Source: Chthonobacter rhizosphaerae (GTDB taxonomy: Bacteria > Pseudomonadota > Alphaproteobacteria > Rhizobiales > Pleomorphomonadaceae). From it: 64,000 bases of DNA. Both the position numbers and the translations under genes were made by a program. Location: contig NZ_JACDIS010000005.1 of the NCBI RefSeq assembly GCF_013839525.1, positions 186,001 through 250,000 on the forward strand. The letters are read 5' to 3'. Positions 39,128-48,945 of this stretch are shown piece after piece (the stretch's first letter is position 1; each line of letters begins with the position of its first letter). Under the pieces are notes generated by a model that did no database searches, was not told the DNA's origin, and saw only the letters and a list, made by a program, of their open reading frames with translations.

Positions 39128-39859
39128 TCAGACCGCCGGGGGAGGCGGCGCGCCGGCGGGCGAGAGCGGCGTCGCGCGGCCATCGGCCGGTGCGGCGGCT
39201 GGCGCGGCGGGATGATGGCGCGGATCGTCGCTGGCCGGCTCCAGGGTGCGCTCGGCGGGGTGGGCGGCCGGCTCTGGCGCGCGCGCGGCGGTGTGGGCGG
39301 TCGGCGCGTAGACGCCCGGCGCGGCGGCGTCCGGCTCCGCCTCGATGACCACCTCGACCGGCGGGGGAGGGGGCGCCCGGCGGCGGCGCTTCCGGGGCGG
39401 GCGCTCGCTCACCCACCAGAGGAAGGGCAGGCCGAGGAGGATGGACGCCACGATGGCGCCGGCGACGAGGCCGCCGGCGAGAAGGAGAGCGGGCAGCCAC
39501 TTCGGCAGGCCCTCGCCCGGCAGGCCGTTGAGGTAGACGGCAAGGCCGCCGGCAAAGATGACCGCGAACCAGAGGGTGGTCTTCAGCACCTTGCCGAGGA
39601 AGCCGCCGACCGTGTGGACGCGCTCGGAGATCAGCATGGCGATCATGCCGATGAAGAGATCCGCCACGAGCGCGAGGGCGGCGGCGATGAAGAAGGGATT
39701 CGGTGCGCCCTGGCCGGCGGGCAGGAGCGTCGGCAGGTCGGCGGGCGCGAGGCCGCCGGAGATCGGCCCGGCGGCGATGACCGCGACGGCCGTGGCGCCG
39801 AACACGGCGAGGAAGAGCACGAAGGAAATCGGGACCATCAGTCCCCTGAACAAGCCCAT
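39128..39859 (-). CDS. Hypothetical membrane protein with Pro/Ala-rich tail
   Basis: 243 residues, unrecognised. Four hydrophobic helices are visible: about 8-30, 55-78, 92-112 and 122-150. After a very basic stop-transfer stretch (RPPRKRRRR near 154) the last 80 residues are Pro/Ala-rich and probably disordered in the cytoplasm. GGGAGA precedes the ATG at good spacing. It lies downstream of ruvA on the same strand, 116 bp away, and probably shares its transcript. The stop is three bases from the convergent ELM1-like gene stop. Confidence 0.7.
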   Translation of the reverse strand: MGLFRGLMVPISFVLFLAVFGATAVAVIAAGPISGGLAPADLPTLLPAGQGAPNPFFIAAALALVADLFIGMIAMLISERVHTVGGFLGKVLKTTLWFAVIFAGGLAVYLNGLPGEGLPKWLPALLLAGGLVAGAIVASILLGLPFLWWVSERPPRKRRRRAPPPPPVEVVIEAEPDAAAPGVYAPTAHTAARAPEPAAHPAERTLEPASDDPRHHPAAPAAAPADGRATPLSPAGAPPPPAV

Positions 39860-39974
39860 GCGGATCTCCCGGGGTGCGCGCTCGCGTCGCAGCCTGTCTA
39901 GCGCGAAGCGAAGCCGGCCGCACCCTGACCGAACTGCCAGGGCGGCGGCGGGTTCGACCCGGACCGGCGCGGCA

Positions 39975-40592
39975 TCAGCGGGCGAGTTCCTTGAGGCCGA
40001 GCCGGATGAGCTTTTCGGTTGTGGCCTCCTCGCCGGCGGTCCTTGCCGCGGCGGTGACGGCCGCGGCGGCCTGGAGCTGGGCGTAGCCGAGGTTGACGAG
40101 GGCGGACACGGCCTCCGTCACCGGGCCCGAGGCGCGGGCCTCGGCGACGTCCACGGCGGTGCGCAGGACGGCGGGGTCAGCGTCCGCGAAGGCCGGCGCC
40201 TTGTCCTTCAGCTCGGTGGCGATGCGCTCGGCGACCCGCTTTCCGACGCCGGGCGCACGGGAGAGGGCGGTGAGATCGCGCATCGCGATGGCGGTGGCGA
40301 GGCCGCCGGGATCGAGCACGGAAAGGACCGACAGGGCCACCTTGGCGCCGACGCCCTGGACGGTGTTGAGGAGGCGGAACCACTCCCGCTCGGTCTCGCT
40401 GACGAAGCCGTAGAGGCGGATCATGTCCTCGCGCAGGAAGGTCTCGATGTGGAGGACGAGCGCCTCGCCCACGCGGCCCTGGCGCTGCAGGGTGCGGGCG
40501 GAACAGAAGACCTGGTAGCCGACGCCGTGCACGTCGAGGATCAGGTAGTCCTCGCCGACGCTGTCGACGACCCCCTTCAGCTTGCCGATCAT
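39975..40592 (-). CDS. ruvA: Holliday junction DNA-binding protein RuvA
   Basis: 205 residues. It begins [30 protein letters not shown] (OB-fold domain I), has the two helix-hairpin-helix motifs around [18 protein letters not shown] and [19 protein letters not shown], and a small C-terminal domain III ending [11 protein letters not shown] that contacts RuvB. The length is typical. It is 66 bp downstream of ruvC. Confidence 0.96.
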   Translation of the reverse strand: MIGKLKGVVDSVGEDYLILDVHGVGYQVFCSARTLQRQGRVGEALVLHIETFLREDMIRLYGFVSETEREWFRLLNTVQGVGAKVALSVLSVLDPGGLATAIAMRDLTALSRAPGVGKRVAERIATELKDKAPAFADADPAVLRTAVDVAEARASGPVTEAVSALVNLGYAQLQAAAAVTAAARTAGEEATTEKLIRLGLKELAR

Positions 40593-40658
40593 GGCGGTAC
40601 CGGTCTCGTGTGTCTGGCAGGTGGCGGAGCGGGGTGGGTCGTCGTCGGCGGCGTCGCG

Positions 40659-41192
40659 TCAGGCGAGGGCGGCGCGGGCGAGCCGAGCCGTCGCCGAGCC
40701 GCGATGATGGGCATGGGTGATGGCGATCGCAAGCGCGTCCGCGGCGTCGTCGGTCTTGAACTCGGCCTTGGGCATCAGGACGGTCACCATGAGGCGGATC
40801 TGCTGCTTTTCCGCGTGGCCGGCGCCGACCACCGCCTTCTTGACGGCGTTCGGCGCGTATTCGGCGACGGCAAGGCCCCGGCGGGCCGGGACGAGGAGGG
40901 CGATGCCGCGCGCCTGGCCGAGCTTCAGGGTGGCGCCCGCGTCCTTGTTGACGAAGGTCTGCTCCACGGCCGCCTCGTCCGGGTGGAACGTCTCCAGCAC
41001 CTTGTCCAGGCCGTCGTGGAGCGAGACGAGCCGGCGGGCGAGGTCGTCGTCGCCGTCCGACGTGACCGTCCCGGAGGCCACGAAGGAGAGGGAGTTGCCG
41101 GCGATGTCGATGACGCCCCAGCCGGTGCGGCGCAGGCCCGGGTCGATGCCGATGATGCGGGTGACGGTGCCGATGCGGCCGAAGGTGCTCAT
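40659..41192 (-). CDS. ruvC: Crossover junction endodeoxyribonuclease RuvC
   Basis: 177-residue Holliday junction resolvase with an RNase H fold. Acidic catalytic residues are in place: [17 protein letters not shown] (Asp near 16), AAVEQTFVN (Glu), and the C-terminal [16 protein letters not shown] pair. It is first in the ruvC-ruvA transcript. The ATG at 41192 adds about 12 residues before the usual RIIGIDPG start; a later start in the frame is possible. Confidence 0.95.
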   Translation of the reverse strand: MSTFGRIGTVTRIIGIDPGLRRTGWGVIDIAGNSLSFVASGTVTSDGDDDLARRLVSLHDGLDKVLETFHPDEAAVEQTFVNKDAGATLKLGQARGIALLVPARRGLAVAEYAPNAVKKAVVGAGHAEKQQIRLMVTVLMPKAEFKTDDAADALAIAITHAHHRGSATARLARAALA

Positions 41193-41386
41193 GAGCGAGG
41201 TGTAGTCCGGCGTTCCCGATTCGTACAGCCGGCCGCGCGGCGTGTCGCCCGAAGGCGGGCGAGTGGCGAGACGTCCATCGGAATCCGGGACGTTCTCGGC
41301 TAGAGATGAGGGACGACGGCCGCGCGCGGGTCCCGAAGAGGGTGCGCGTGGCGCGGCCGTCTCCCGCCCGCGCCCGGACCCGCCCC

Positions 41387-42136
41387 ATGTTCGCCGACTT
41401 CCTCGCCGTGCCCCTTCAGGGCGCCATGCCCGTCGCGCTCGCGGTGGTGTTCGTCGCCGGCCTCGTGCGCGGCTTCTCCGGCTTCGGGGCGGGGCTCATC
41501 TACGTGCCGGTCGCCTCCGCCCTGTTCGGCCCGAAGACGGCGGCGGCCACCATCCTGCTGTTCGACATCCCGGCCGCCCTGCCGTTCGTGATCCGCCTCC
41601 TGCCGAAGGCGAACGTGCGCGAGGTGGTGCCCCTCGCGGCGGGCGCCTGCCTGATGACGCCGGTGGGCGCGTGGGCGCTGGTGGCCGCCCCGACCGAGAC
41701 GGTGCGCTGGGCCATCTCGCTGGCGGTGCTCGGCGGCGTGGCGCTGATCGCCGCCGGCGTCAAGGTCCCGACCACCGCCGGGCCCGGCACGGCCGTGGGC
41801 GTCGGAGCGGCGTCGGGCTTCCTCAACGGCCTCGCCCAGATCGGCGGCCCGCCGCTGATCCTCTTCTGGCTCGGCCGGGCGATCCCGCCGGAGACGATCC
41901 GGGCCTCGGCCATGCTGTTCTTCGCGATCGGCACGGCCGCGACCCTCGCGACCTACCTCATGGCCGGGCTGATCGACGGCGCCGTGTGGCTGAAGGTGCT
42001 CTGGATGGCGCCGGTGTTCGCGGCCGGCATGACGCTCGGCGGCAGCCTGTTCGGACGCACCAGCGAGCGGACCTACCGGCTCGTCGCATACGGGCTGATC
42101 GCCGGGGCCGGGCTCGCCGGGCTGCCGGTGTGGTGA
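41387..42136 (+). CDS. TauE/SafE family permease
   Basis: 249 residues, about eight membrane helices, with the family halves seen as [20 protein letters not shown] and [25 protein letters not shown]. Function by family is export of sulfite or organosulfonates; the substrate is unknown. It shares only these motifs with the other TauE/SafE protein at 12.9-13.6 kb. The ATG at 41387 lies just before the first helix, without an obvious ribosome-binding site; an in-frame ATG 27 codons upstream would add an Arg-rich leader. Confidence 0.82.
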   Translation: MFADFLAVPLQGAMPVALAVVFVAGLVRGFSGFGAGLIYVPVASALFGPKTAAATILLFDIPAALPFVIRLLPKANVREVVPLAAGACLMTPVGAWALVAAPTETVRWAISLAVLGGVALIAAGVKVPTTAGPGTAVGVGAASGFLNGLAQIGGPPLILFWLGRAIPPETIRASAMLFFAIGTAATLATYLMAGLIDGAVWLKVLWMAPVFAAGMTLGGSLFGRTSERTYRLVAYGLIAGAGLAGLPVW

Positions 42137-42316
42137 GGCGGCGACGGCCGGGGCGGGCGCGCCCGCACGCGTCCAGGCCGCCGTTCAGGCGCAACGTGCG
42201 GTGAACATTACAAGAAAAAGCATATGGACCACTCACACATGCAATTCACATACGGTGGCAAGCGCCCCGGCTGACTTGTAAGACCGTCGCCCGATGGTTC
42301 GGCCGGGAGGCTCGAG

Positions 42317-43342
42317 GTGGGTTCGATTCGGAAGATGTCCTCGTATGAACTCCTGAGGATCGTGGAGGAGGACGGCCGTCTGGGGATCTGGTCCTGGGAC
42401 CTCGCCCTGAACAGCCTGACGTGGTCGGCCGGCCTCTACAGGATCCTCGGCGTGGACCCATCGGAAACCGTGTCGCTCGACCTGTTTCGGTCCATGATCC
42501 ACCCGGACGACCGGCTGGCCTTTCCCGAGCCCTCGCAGATCGTCACCGACGGCAAGCTGACGCGCCGGGCGTTCCGGATCCTGCGGCGCGACGGGTGCCT
42601 GCGCCACGTGGCGAGCCGGGTCGAGATGATCCATTCGCGCGACGGGGACGCGGTGCTGATGACCGGCCTCGTGCGCGACATCACCGAGGAGGAGGAGGCG
42701 CGCGCCACCCTGGAGGCGACCAACCGGCGGCTCGACCTCCTGGCGCGGCTCCTCGAGGTGGAACTCTGGACGGCCGGGCCGGACGGGTCCGCCGTCGACA
42801 CGGCGGCGTGGCGGCGGAAGACGGCTCAGTCGTCCGCGGACGTGTCCGGCTGGGGGCGGCTGGAGGCGGTGCACCCGGAGGACCGGGATACCGTCCGCGC
42901 CGCCTGGCGCGAGGCGGTGAGCGGCGGCGAGCGGTACCAGGCCCGCTACCGGCTGCGCCGCCCGGACGGGACCTATGCGCGGGTCCATTCCAGGGCGCTG
43001 CCTCTGCGGACGAGCGATGGCGCGGTCGCCTGGTGGTTCGGCGCCTGCGGGGCGGACGACCTGCAGGGCGCCGACAGGCCGCCCCCGGCGACGGTGCCGG
43101 GGCACCAGTTGCGCGCGGCGCGGGCCTTCCTGAACTGGTCGCTCGGCGACCTGGCGACCGCGGCCGAGGTGTCCCTCTCCACGGTGCGACGGGCCGAGGC
43201 GGACGGCTCCGGGGCGATCGGCGAGGCGGCGTGGTCCGCGGTCGCGCGGGCGCTGTCGCGCCGGGGCGTGACCTTCGGGGCGGACCTCGGCGGCGCGCTG
43301 GCCGTCTACCTCGCCGCGGCGGATCCGGCCTCGCCAGAGTGA
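42317..43342 (+). CDS. PAS-PAS-HTH protein, putative soluble sensor-regulator
   Basis: 341 residues with no membrane helix. The N-terminal PAS_3-type domain (about 10-130) contains LGIWSWDLALNSLTWSAGLYRILG and FRSMIHPDDRLAF; a second, shorter PAS-like domain (about 140-250) contains LEAVHPEDRDTVRAAW and RYRLRRPDGTYARVHSRALP. The C-terminus (about 260-320) resembles an XRE-like helix-turn-helix: LRAARAFLNWSLGDLATAAE followed by VSLSTVRRAEAD. I read it as a one-component regulator in which PAS sensing directly controls DNA binding; no kinase or GGDEF domain is present. The start is GTG at 42317 with GGGAGG six bases upstream. Confidence 0.72.
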   Translation: MGSIRKMSSYELLRIVEEDGRLGIWSWDLALNSLTWSAGLYRILGVDPSETVSLDLFRSMIHPDDRLAFPEPSQIVTDGKLTRRAFRILRRDGCLRHVASRVEMIHSRDGDAVLMTGLVRDITEEEEARATLEATNRRLDLLARLLEVELWTAGPDGSAVDTAAWRRKTAQSSADVSGWGRLEAVHPEDRDTVRAAWREAVSGGERYQARYRLRRPDGTYARVHSRALPLRTSDGAVAWWFGACGADDLQGADRPPPATVPGHQLRAARAFLNWSLGDLATAAEVSLSTVRRAEADGSGAIGEAAWSAVARALSRRGVTFGADLGGALAVYLAAADPASPE

Positions 43343-43722
43343 AGGCCGCGTGAAGACGATCGCAAGAAACGGCGCGCGGGCCGGACTTCCGTTCAGGTCG
43401 AGACGCGGAAGGTCGGCCGGACGATCCTTCGCCGCTATGTATGGAGCCGGCACGCGACTATAGGTTGCCGAGTTGGACGGCGCCGGGGGCGAAAGCACAA
43501 AACCGCTCAGCCGGACCGGAGCGTCGGTGTTCGCTGACCGAAAAAGCGGGCCTTGAAGCTGTTTTGACAGCTCCGAAAAAGATCCGCAGATACGGCCATT
43601 CAACACCGAAACCTGCATATTTTTTAAGCGCCCGGCCCGTTCGGCTCGAGGGTGCGCCGGCCGTGCGCGTTCGGGCTCTGCGGCCGGAACGGTATGGCAC
43701 GCTTGATCAATTCGGAGATACG
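43343..43722. other. Regulatory region upstream of the globin-coupled receptor
   Basis: 380 bp without a supported gene. TTGACA (43564-43569) and CAGATA/AGATAC (from 43587) are 17-18 bases apart and could be the promoter, giving a leader of about 120 bases. An AT-rich TATTTTTTAA stretch lies at 43619-43628. Confidence 0.35.
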
Positions 43723-45063
43723 ATGGACACGATCGACGTTTCCAGGCAGCTGCGGGCCTTCAAGATGTCCGGCGCCGAGATCGCGGCCTTGCGCGCGCTC
43801 AGGCCGGTGCTCGAGACCCATCTCGAAACGATCCTGGTGGAGAGCAGGCAGCATTTCGCCGAGTGGCCGGAGATCGTGGCGTCGCTGTCGGAGCCGGTCA
43901 TCCACCAGGCGCGGCGAGAGCACTGGATGCGGGCCGCGACGGGCGACTACGGCCCGGAGTTCGTCACGTCGGCCCTGCGCTTCGCGGCGGCCTTCGTGGA
44001 AAAGAAGATCCCGGCCCATTCCATCGTGCTCTGCCACAACGCGGTGCTCGACGTGGCGCTGCGCACCCTCTCCGCGACGCGGCCGGCCAACCGCCTGGGG
44101 CTCAACGGCAAGGCGGTGGCCGGGCACGAACACCTGCTCCTGAGCCTCACCCGGGCCGCGTGGCTCGACATCGAGGTGCTGATGGAGGCCTACGCGATCG
44201 CGGCCGCCAACGAGCGGCGGCGCATGCTGGAGCGCATCGCCGCCGACTTCGAGACGGCGGTGGGATCGGTTGTGACGGGCATCGGCCAGGCTTCCGCGGG
44301 GCTGAAAGGGACGGCGGAGGCCATGTCGACCACCTCCGAGCAGGCGCTCGCCCGGTCGTCCACGGTGGCGGCGGCGTCCGAGCAGGCGTCGGCGAACGTC
44401 CAGACCGTGGCGTCCGCCTCCGAGGAGCTCGCCTCCTCGATCCTGGAGATCGGCCGGCAGGTGGACGAGGCAGCCCGGGTGGCCGGCCGGGCCACCGCCG
44501 ACGCGGAGCGCACGGCCCAGCAGATCCGGGCCCTGTCGTCGGCCGCCCAGAAGATCGGCGAGGTGGTGGAGCTGATCACGACCATCGCGGGGCAGACCAA
44601 CCTGCTGGCCCTCAACGCCACGATCGAGGCGGCGCGCGCCGGCGAGGCCGGCCGCGGCTTCGCGGTGGTGGCCGCGGAGGTGAAGCAGCTCGCCGACCAG
44701 ACCGCGAAGGCGACGTCCTCCATCGCGTCGCAGATCAACGACATCCAGGCGTCCACCACCGGCACGGTGACGGCGATCGCGGAGATCAGCGGCGTGATCT
44801 CCCAGCTCAACGAGATCTCCTCGGCGATCGCGTCCGCGGTGGAGCAGCAGAGCGCCGCGACCCGGGAGATCGCCCAGAACGTGAGCCAGGCCTCCAAGGG
44901 AACCGAGGAGGTGTCGGCCAACATCCTCGGCGTGTCCCGGGCGGCCCGGGACGCGGCCGAGGCCTCCCGGCAGGTGCTGACGTCGTCCGATGGGCTGCTC
45001 GCCCAGGCGGACGTGCTGTCCGCCGAGGTGCGTCGGTTCCTCGGCACCATCCGGGCCGCCTGA
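43723..45063 (+). CDS. Globin-coupled chemoreceptor (soluble MCP)
   Basis: 446-residue cytoplasmic receptor with no membrane helix. Residues about 5-165 look like the protoglobin/globin-coupled-sensor fold: [20 protein letters not shown], then [20 protein letters not shown], where H67 is the likely proximal haem ligand, then the helix [20 protein letters not shown]. Residues about 180-446 form an MCP signalling domain with the tip [20 protein letters not shown] near 287. By analogy with HemAT it would sense oxygen or another haem ligand for aerotaxis; haem binding is inferred. GGAG lies five to six bases ahead of the ATG. It is convergent with another chemoreceptor. Confidence 0.82.
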   Translation: MDTIDVSRQLRAFKMSGAEIAALRALRPVLETHLETILVESRQHFAEWPEIVASLSEPVIHQARREHWMRAATGDYGPEFVTSALRFAAAFVEKKIPAHSIVLCHNAVLDVALRTLSATRPANRLGLNGKAVAGHEHLLLSLTRAAWLDIEVLMEAYAIAAANERRRMLERIAADFETAVGSVVTGIGQASAGLKGTAEAMSTTSEQALARSSTVAAASEQASANVQTVASASEELASSILEIGRQVDEAARVAGRATADAERTAQQIRALSSAAQKIGEVVELITTIAGQTNLLALNATIEAARAGEAGRGFAVVAAEVKQLADQTAKATSSIASQINDIQASTTGTVTAIAEISGVISQLNEISSAIASAVEQQSAATREIAQNVSQASKGTEEVSANILGVSRAARDAAEASRQVLTSSDGLLAQADVLSAEVRRFLGTIRAA

Positions 45064-45100
45064 GAGGCGAAACGCCGAGAGGGCCGAGATCGGGAGACGG

Positions 45101-45134
45101 AAAGAGGCCTGCGCGCACGCCGCGCGGGCCTCTT
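45101..45134. terminator. Bidirectional terminator between convergent chemoreceptors
   Basis: AAAGAGGCCTGCGCG (45101-45115) and CGCGCGGGCCTCTT (45121-45134) form a strong hairpin with one small bulge. It lies between two convergent stop codons. Confidence 0.7.
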
Positions 45135-45143
45135 CGCGTCCGG

Positions 45144-46622
45144 TCAGTCGCGCTGCAGATAGCCCTTGATCCGGCTGTTCAGGGCGTTCGCCTCCTGCAC
45201 CCGGCCGATCACCTCGGCGACGGACCGGGCCGAGTCGATGGTGGAGGCGGCGGCGCTGTTCACGCCGCCGATGAGCGAGACCACCTCCTGGGTGGCGGCC
45301 TGCTGTTCCTCCATGGCGCCCGCGACGGCGGTGGTGAACTCGCGGATCCGGCCGATCACCGTGCTGACGGTGGTGCTGGCGGTGACCGCCGCGGCCGTGT
45401 CGGCCTGGATGGCGTCGATCTGGCTGCGGATCTGCTCGGTGGCGCGCGCCGTCTGTTCGGACAGGGCCTTCACCTCGGCCGCCACCACGGCGAAGCCGCG
45501 GCCCGCCTCGCCGGCGCGGGCCGCCTCGATGGTGGCGTTGAGGGCGAGCAGCTTGGTCTGCTCGGCGATCGCCTCGATGATGGCCGTGAACTCGCTGATC
45601 CGGCTGCTGGTGGTCGACAGGCTGGACATGCGCTGGGTGCAGACGCTCGCCTCGCGTTCCGCGTCCTCGCTGACCTTCGCGGTCTCGTTCATCCGCAGAT
45701 TGATCTCCCGGATGGACGCGCTCATCTCCTCGGACGCCGCCGAGACGGCCGCGGACTTCGTCTGGGCGTCCCGGGCGACCGCGCCGAGTTCTCCCGACGC
45801 GGTTTCCAGGCTGTCGGCCACGTCGTTCATCGTCTGGACAATGCCGCCGACGTCGTCGGCGATCTTCACCCGGTCGGTGACGATCGACCAGGAGAGCATG
45901 GGGCCTAGATAGCGGCCGTCCTCGCTGGTGATCGGCGAGACGTTCAGCTCCAGGTGCTCCGGGCCGACCTGGATCACCGTCTTGTGGGGCAGCGAGCGGT
46001 TGCCTTCGCCCACCATCGCGCGCTGGTGTTCCGGCCGCTTGTGGAACACGTCGATGGAGGCGCCGAGCATCTGGTCCGCGCGGATCGGCAGATAGGTCTC
46101 GATCCGGCGCAGGGTCTCCAGGCTGGTGTTGTTGATGTAGTTGATCTTGAAGGTCTTCGGGTCGCACGTCATCACGTTGACCGGCATCTTGTCGATCATC
46201 TGCAGGAGCCGACGGGATTCCTTGTCCGCCTTCACCTTCTCGGTGACGATGTTCCAGACGAGCATGGCCCGGTGATAGCCGCCGCGCGCGTCCCGGATCG
46301 CCTGGATGTCGAGCTCGAGGATCTCCTCGCCGAGGTTGATCGTGGCCTTGTGCGGCAGGTTGCGCGGATCGGCCAGCAGGCCGCGCTGGTGGGCGGGGTT
46401 CTTGTGGAACACGTCGATCGACGTGCCGACGATCCGGGCCGGGTCGACCGGGACCAGGTGGCGGATCCGTTCCAGCATCGCGACGGAAGCCCGGTTGGCG
46501 TAGTCGATGACGAAATCGGTGGGCCGGCAGGTCATGACCGCAAGGGGCAGCGTGTCAACTAGGGTCCTGAAGGAGGCGGGCGAGGTAGTCGTCGTCGTCG
46601 CGCGGAAGGACAAAAGAGACAT
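45144..46622 (-). CDS. Soluble chemoreceptor with two PAS-like domains
   Basis: 492 residues, no membrane helix. Two related PAS-like domains are arranged in tandem (about 20-135 and 140-255): each has a segment of type [20 protein letters not shown], then [20 protein letters not shown], then [16 protein letters not shown]. The MCP domain follows with the tip [20 protein letters not shown] near residue 370; the lysine replaces the more common asparagine (QTNLLAL). The paired FHK(N/R)PxHQR motif is characteristic of a PAS subfamily found in soluble receptors; a flavin or haem cofactor is not evident. A near-perfect CtrA box lies about 85 bp upstream. Confidence 0.85.
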   Translation of the reverse strand: MSLLSFRATTTTTSPASFRTLVDTLPLAVMTCRPTDFVIDYANRASVAMLERIRHLVPVDPARIVGTSIDVFHKNPAHQRGLLADPRNLPHKATINLGEEILELDIQAIRDARGGYHRAMLVWNIVTEKVKADKESRRLLQMIDKMPVNVMTCDPKTFKINYINNTSLETLRRIETYLPIRADQMLGASIDVFHKRPEHQRAMVGEGNRSLPHKTVIQVGPEHLELNVSPITSEDGRYLGPMLSWSIVTDRVKIADDVGGIVQTMNDVADSLETASGELGAVARDAQTKSAAVSAASEEMSASIREINLRMNETAKVSEDAEREASVCTQRMSSLSTTSSRISEFTAIIEAIAEQTKLLALNATIEAARAGEAGRGFAVVAAEVKALSEQTARATEQIRSQIDAIQADTAAAVTASTTVSTVIGRIREFTTAVAGAMEEQQAATQEVVSLIGGVNSAAASTIDSARSVAEVIGRVQEANALNSRIKGYLQRD

Positions 46623-46702
46623 GGCGGAAGGCTCGGGCGCTCGTGTGCAAGCCGAACGGAGCGGTTCGGCCACTCCCCGGCTCCGCAATAATCCCGATCA
46701 AC

Positions 46703-46720
46703 GGTTAACAATCGCTTAGC
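46703..46720 (-). promoter_or_regulatory. Near-consensus CtrA box upstream of PAS chemoreceptor
   Basis: On the minus strand the sequence reads CTAA-N7-TTAACC (plus-strand TTAA 46705-46708, TTAG 46716-46719), one mismatch from TTAA-N7-TTAACC. It is 83 bases upstream of the receptor start at 46622 and could couple expression of the receptor to the cell cycle, as for many alphaproteobacterial motility genes. Confidence 0.5.
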
Positions 46721-46831
46721 TTCTGCTAGAACCACTATTAGTCATGTTTTTTAGTCTGACCGGTGATCCAACGCTGTAAGAACTACGTATCTTTGGTGTT
46801 ATCAGGCATCCCACCAGTCAGGAGTTGAAAG

Positions 46832-46996
46832 ATGCCCAAGTCCAAGTGGTCCTCCACCCAGCCGTCCGAATTCTCCGCCGGCATCGCCAACCGGTTCCAG
46901 ACCGTCGAGACCGTCTCCCGGGACATCCGCACTCTGGCGGAAACGTACCGGGACCTCACCCGCCGCCTCGCCGGCGTGGGCCTGAGCCGCCAGTGA
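46832..46996 (+). CDS. Small hypothetical protein, 54 residues
   Basis: A short ORF below common length cut-offs. It starts with ATG seven bases after AGGAG, runs 54 codons, and is followed by a strong hairpin. The product begins MPKSKWSSTQPSEF and continues with one long amphipathic, charged helix (RFQTVETVSRDIRTLAETYR), ending GVGLSRQ. The upstream 100 bases are noticeably AT-rich, as for a promoter. I do not recognise the family. The coding support is the ribosome-binding site, codon use like the neighbouring genes and isolation with its own terminator; it may nevertheless be spurious. Confidence 0.55.
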   Translation: MPKSKWSSTQPSEFSAGIANRFQTVETVSRDIRTLAETYRDLTRRLAGVGLSRQ

Positions 46997-47037
46997 CGTG
47001 AACGGCCCGGGACCTGAACGGTCCCGACGGCCGGAAA

Positions 47038-47082
47038 CGGAAAGGCCGACGCCGCCGGATCGAACCGGGGGCGTCGGCCTTC
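47038..47082. terminator. Hairpin terminator between the small ORF and yebC
   Basis: GGAAAGGCCGACGCC and GGCGTCGGCCTTCC pair over a CCGG...CCGG inner stem. It can serve both the plus-strand small gene and yebC, which converges on it from the minus strand. Confidence 0.7.
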
Positions 47083-47151
47083 CATTGTGGAGCGGTGTCT
47101 TGGAACCGGCTAGCTTTTCCGGACGGCCCGAACCGGGCCGGCGGTATCCGC

Positions 47152-47901
47152 TCAGGCCGCCGTGAGCTTGGCCAGCACGTCGTCCGACACCTCGAAATTC
47201 GAGTAGACGTTCTGGACGTCGTCGTCGTCCTCCAGCGTGTCGATGAGCTTCATCAGGGACTGGGCCTTCTCCTCGTCGAGGGAGGTGCCGGTCTTCGGGC
47301 GCCACACGCTCTTCACGCTCTCCGCCGGACCGAGCGCCGCCTCAAGCGCCTTGGCGACATCGCCCAGGCTCTCGAAGGCGCAGATGATCACGTGCGCCTC
47401 GTCGGAGGACTCCACGTCGTCGGCGCCGGCCTCGATGGCGGCCTCCAGCACCGCGTCCGCGGTTCCGACATCGGCCTTGCAGGTGATCTGGCCGACCCGA
47501 TCGAACATGAAGGCGACCGAGCCGGTCTCGCCGAGCGCACCGCCCGACTTGGTGAAGTAGGAGCGGACCGCCGACGCGGTGCGGTTGCGGTTGTCGGTCA
47601 GGGCCTCGACGATGACGGCGACGCCGCCCGGGCCGTAGCCCTCGTAGCGGACCTCGTCGTAGTTGTCCGTGTCGGCGCCGGCGGCCTTCTTGATGGCGCG
47701 CTCGACGTTGTCCTTCGGCATGTTCTCGGCGCGCGCGTTCTGGATGGCGAGGCGCAGCCGGGCGTTCATGTTCGGATCAGCGCCGCCCATCTTGGCGGCC
47801 ACGGTGATCTCGCGCGCGAGCTTGGAGAAGATCTTCGACCGCTTGGCGTCCTGCGCGCCCTTGCGGTGCATGATGTTCTTGAACTGACTGTGTCCGGCCA
47901 T
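47152..47901 (-). CDS. yebC: YebC/PmpR family protein (TACO1-like)
   Basis: 249-residue member of a universal bacterial family, described as DNA-binding regulators (PmpR) and, by relation to mitochondrial TACO1, implicated in translation. The N-terminal signature [20 protein letters not shown] with [19 protein letters not shown] is intact, as is the middle block [19 protein letters not shown]. The acidic C-terminal [20 protein letters not shown] is also typical. In many alphaproteobacteria it lies upstream of ruvC; here ruvC is 6 kb away, separated by receptor genes. Confidence 0.94.
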   Translation of the reverse strand: MAGHSQFKNIMHRKGAQDAKRSKIFSKLAREITVAAKMGGADPNMNARLRLAIQNARAENMPKDNVERAIKKAAGADTDNYDEVRYEGYGPGGVAVIVEALTDNRNRTASAVRSYFTKSGGALGETGSVAFMFDRVGQITCKADVGTADAVLEAAIEAGADDVESSDEAHVIICAFESLGDVAKALEAALGPAESVKSVWRPKTGTSLDEEKAQSLMKLIDTLEDDDDVQNVYSNFEVSDDVLAKLTAA

Positions 47902-48100
47902 CGGAGCCTCGGCGTGGTGTGGAGCCGCGGACGGCCCCGGGCATCGGCGCCCGACGACCGCGGCGGCGTCGAGGGCCGGTCCGGCCCCAGCGTGGAATGG
48001 CGGACTTATAGGCGGTGGGGCGCGGGAAATAAAGAGACGGCGAAGGGAGGTAAGCCGTCGGACGCGGCGTCACCAACGCCGTTCCCGGCGCCAGCGCCTC

Positions 48101-48919
48101 TCACCAGAAGTCCGGGCGGGTCTCGCTGAGGCGGCCGCCGAGGCGGAGGGGGGCGATCTTTTCGGCGAGGCCGGTGCGGTCGGAAACCTCCACGGCGACG
48201 CCGGAGAGGGTGGGCTCGCCCATGGCGGGCTGGAAGCGCCCGGACGGGATCTTGCGCAGGAAGCGGCTGACCGGCTCGTCCTTCTCCATGCCGAGCACGC
48301 TGTCGTAGTCGCCGGTCATGCCGGCGTCCGACATGTAGGCGGTACCGCCGGCGAGGATCTGGTGGTCGGCGGTCGGCACGTGGGTGTGGGTGCCGACGAC
48401 GAGGGTGGCGCGGCCGTCGAGGAAATGCGCCATGGCCTGCTTCTCGGACGTGGCCTCCGCGTGCATGTCGACGAGGACCGCGTCCGCCTGCTCGCCGAGC
48501 GGACACGCCGCGAGCTCCCGCTCGATGGCGGCGAACGGATCGTCGAGGGCGTCCATGAAGACGCGGCCCATCACGTTGGCGACGAGCACCCGGGCGCCGT
48601 TGCGGGCGATGGCGAGGGTGGCGCCCCGGCCGGGCGTGCCCGCCGGGAAGTTGAGCGGGCGGAGGAGGCGGCCCTGGCGCTCGATGTAGACGAGCGTCTC
48701 GCGCTGGTCCCAGATGTGGTTGCCCGTGGTGACGACGTCGGCGCCCGCGTCCAGGAGATCCTGGCAGATCTCCTCGGTGATGCCGAAGCCGCCGGCGGAA
48801 TTCTCCCCGTTCACCACCACGAAGTCGAGCCGGTGGTCGGCGACGAGCCCCGGCAGGCGCTCGGCGATGGCGTTGCGTCCGGATCGGCCCACCACATCGC
48901 CGATGAAGAGCATGCGCAT
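48101..48919 (-). CDS. TIGR00282-family metallophosphoesterase (YmdB type)
   Basis: 272-residue calcineurin-like phosphoesterase. The metal-site motifs are all present: FIGDVVGRSG, VVNGENSAGG, TTGNHIWDQ, DMHAEATSEK and VGTHTHVPTAD. The Bacillus homologue YmdB hydrolyses 2',3'-cyclic nucleotides and affects sporulation and biofilm; the role in alphaproteobacteria is not established. It starts 26 bp after the 5-FCL stop and is co-oriented, so the two are probably one operon. Either of two ATGs, 48919 or 48913, may be used. Confidence 0.88.
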   Translation of the reverse strand: MRMLFIGDVVGRSGRNAIAERLPGLVADHRLDFVVVNGENSAGGFGITEEICQDLLDAGADVVTTGNHIWDQRETLVYIERQGRLLRPLNFPAGTPGRGATLAIARNGARVLVANVMGRVFMDALDDPFAAIERELAACPLGEQADAVLVDMHAEATSEKQAMAHFLDGRATLVVGTHTHVPTADHQILAGGTAYMSDAGMTGDYDSVLGMEKDEPVSRFLRKIPSGRFQPAMGEPTLSGVAVEVSDRTGLAEKIAPLRLGGRLSETRPDFW

Positions 48920-48945
48920 GCGGGGAAACTCCGGTCGGAACGCGT

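Noticed and set aside
42300-42335. tRNA-like TPsiC arm (GGTTCGATTCG)
   Set aside because: It lies at the start of the PAS-PAS-HTH coding sequence; no acceptor stem, D arm or anticodon arm can be formed around it.
43624-46167. Minus-strand open frame of 847 codons spanning two chemoreceptors
   Set aside because: It is antisense to one receptor and out of frame with the other; the composition is that of a shadow frame.
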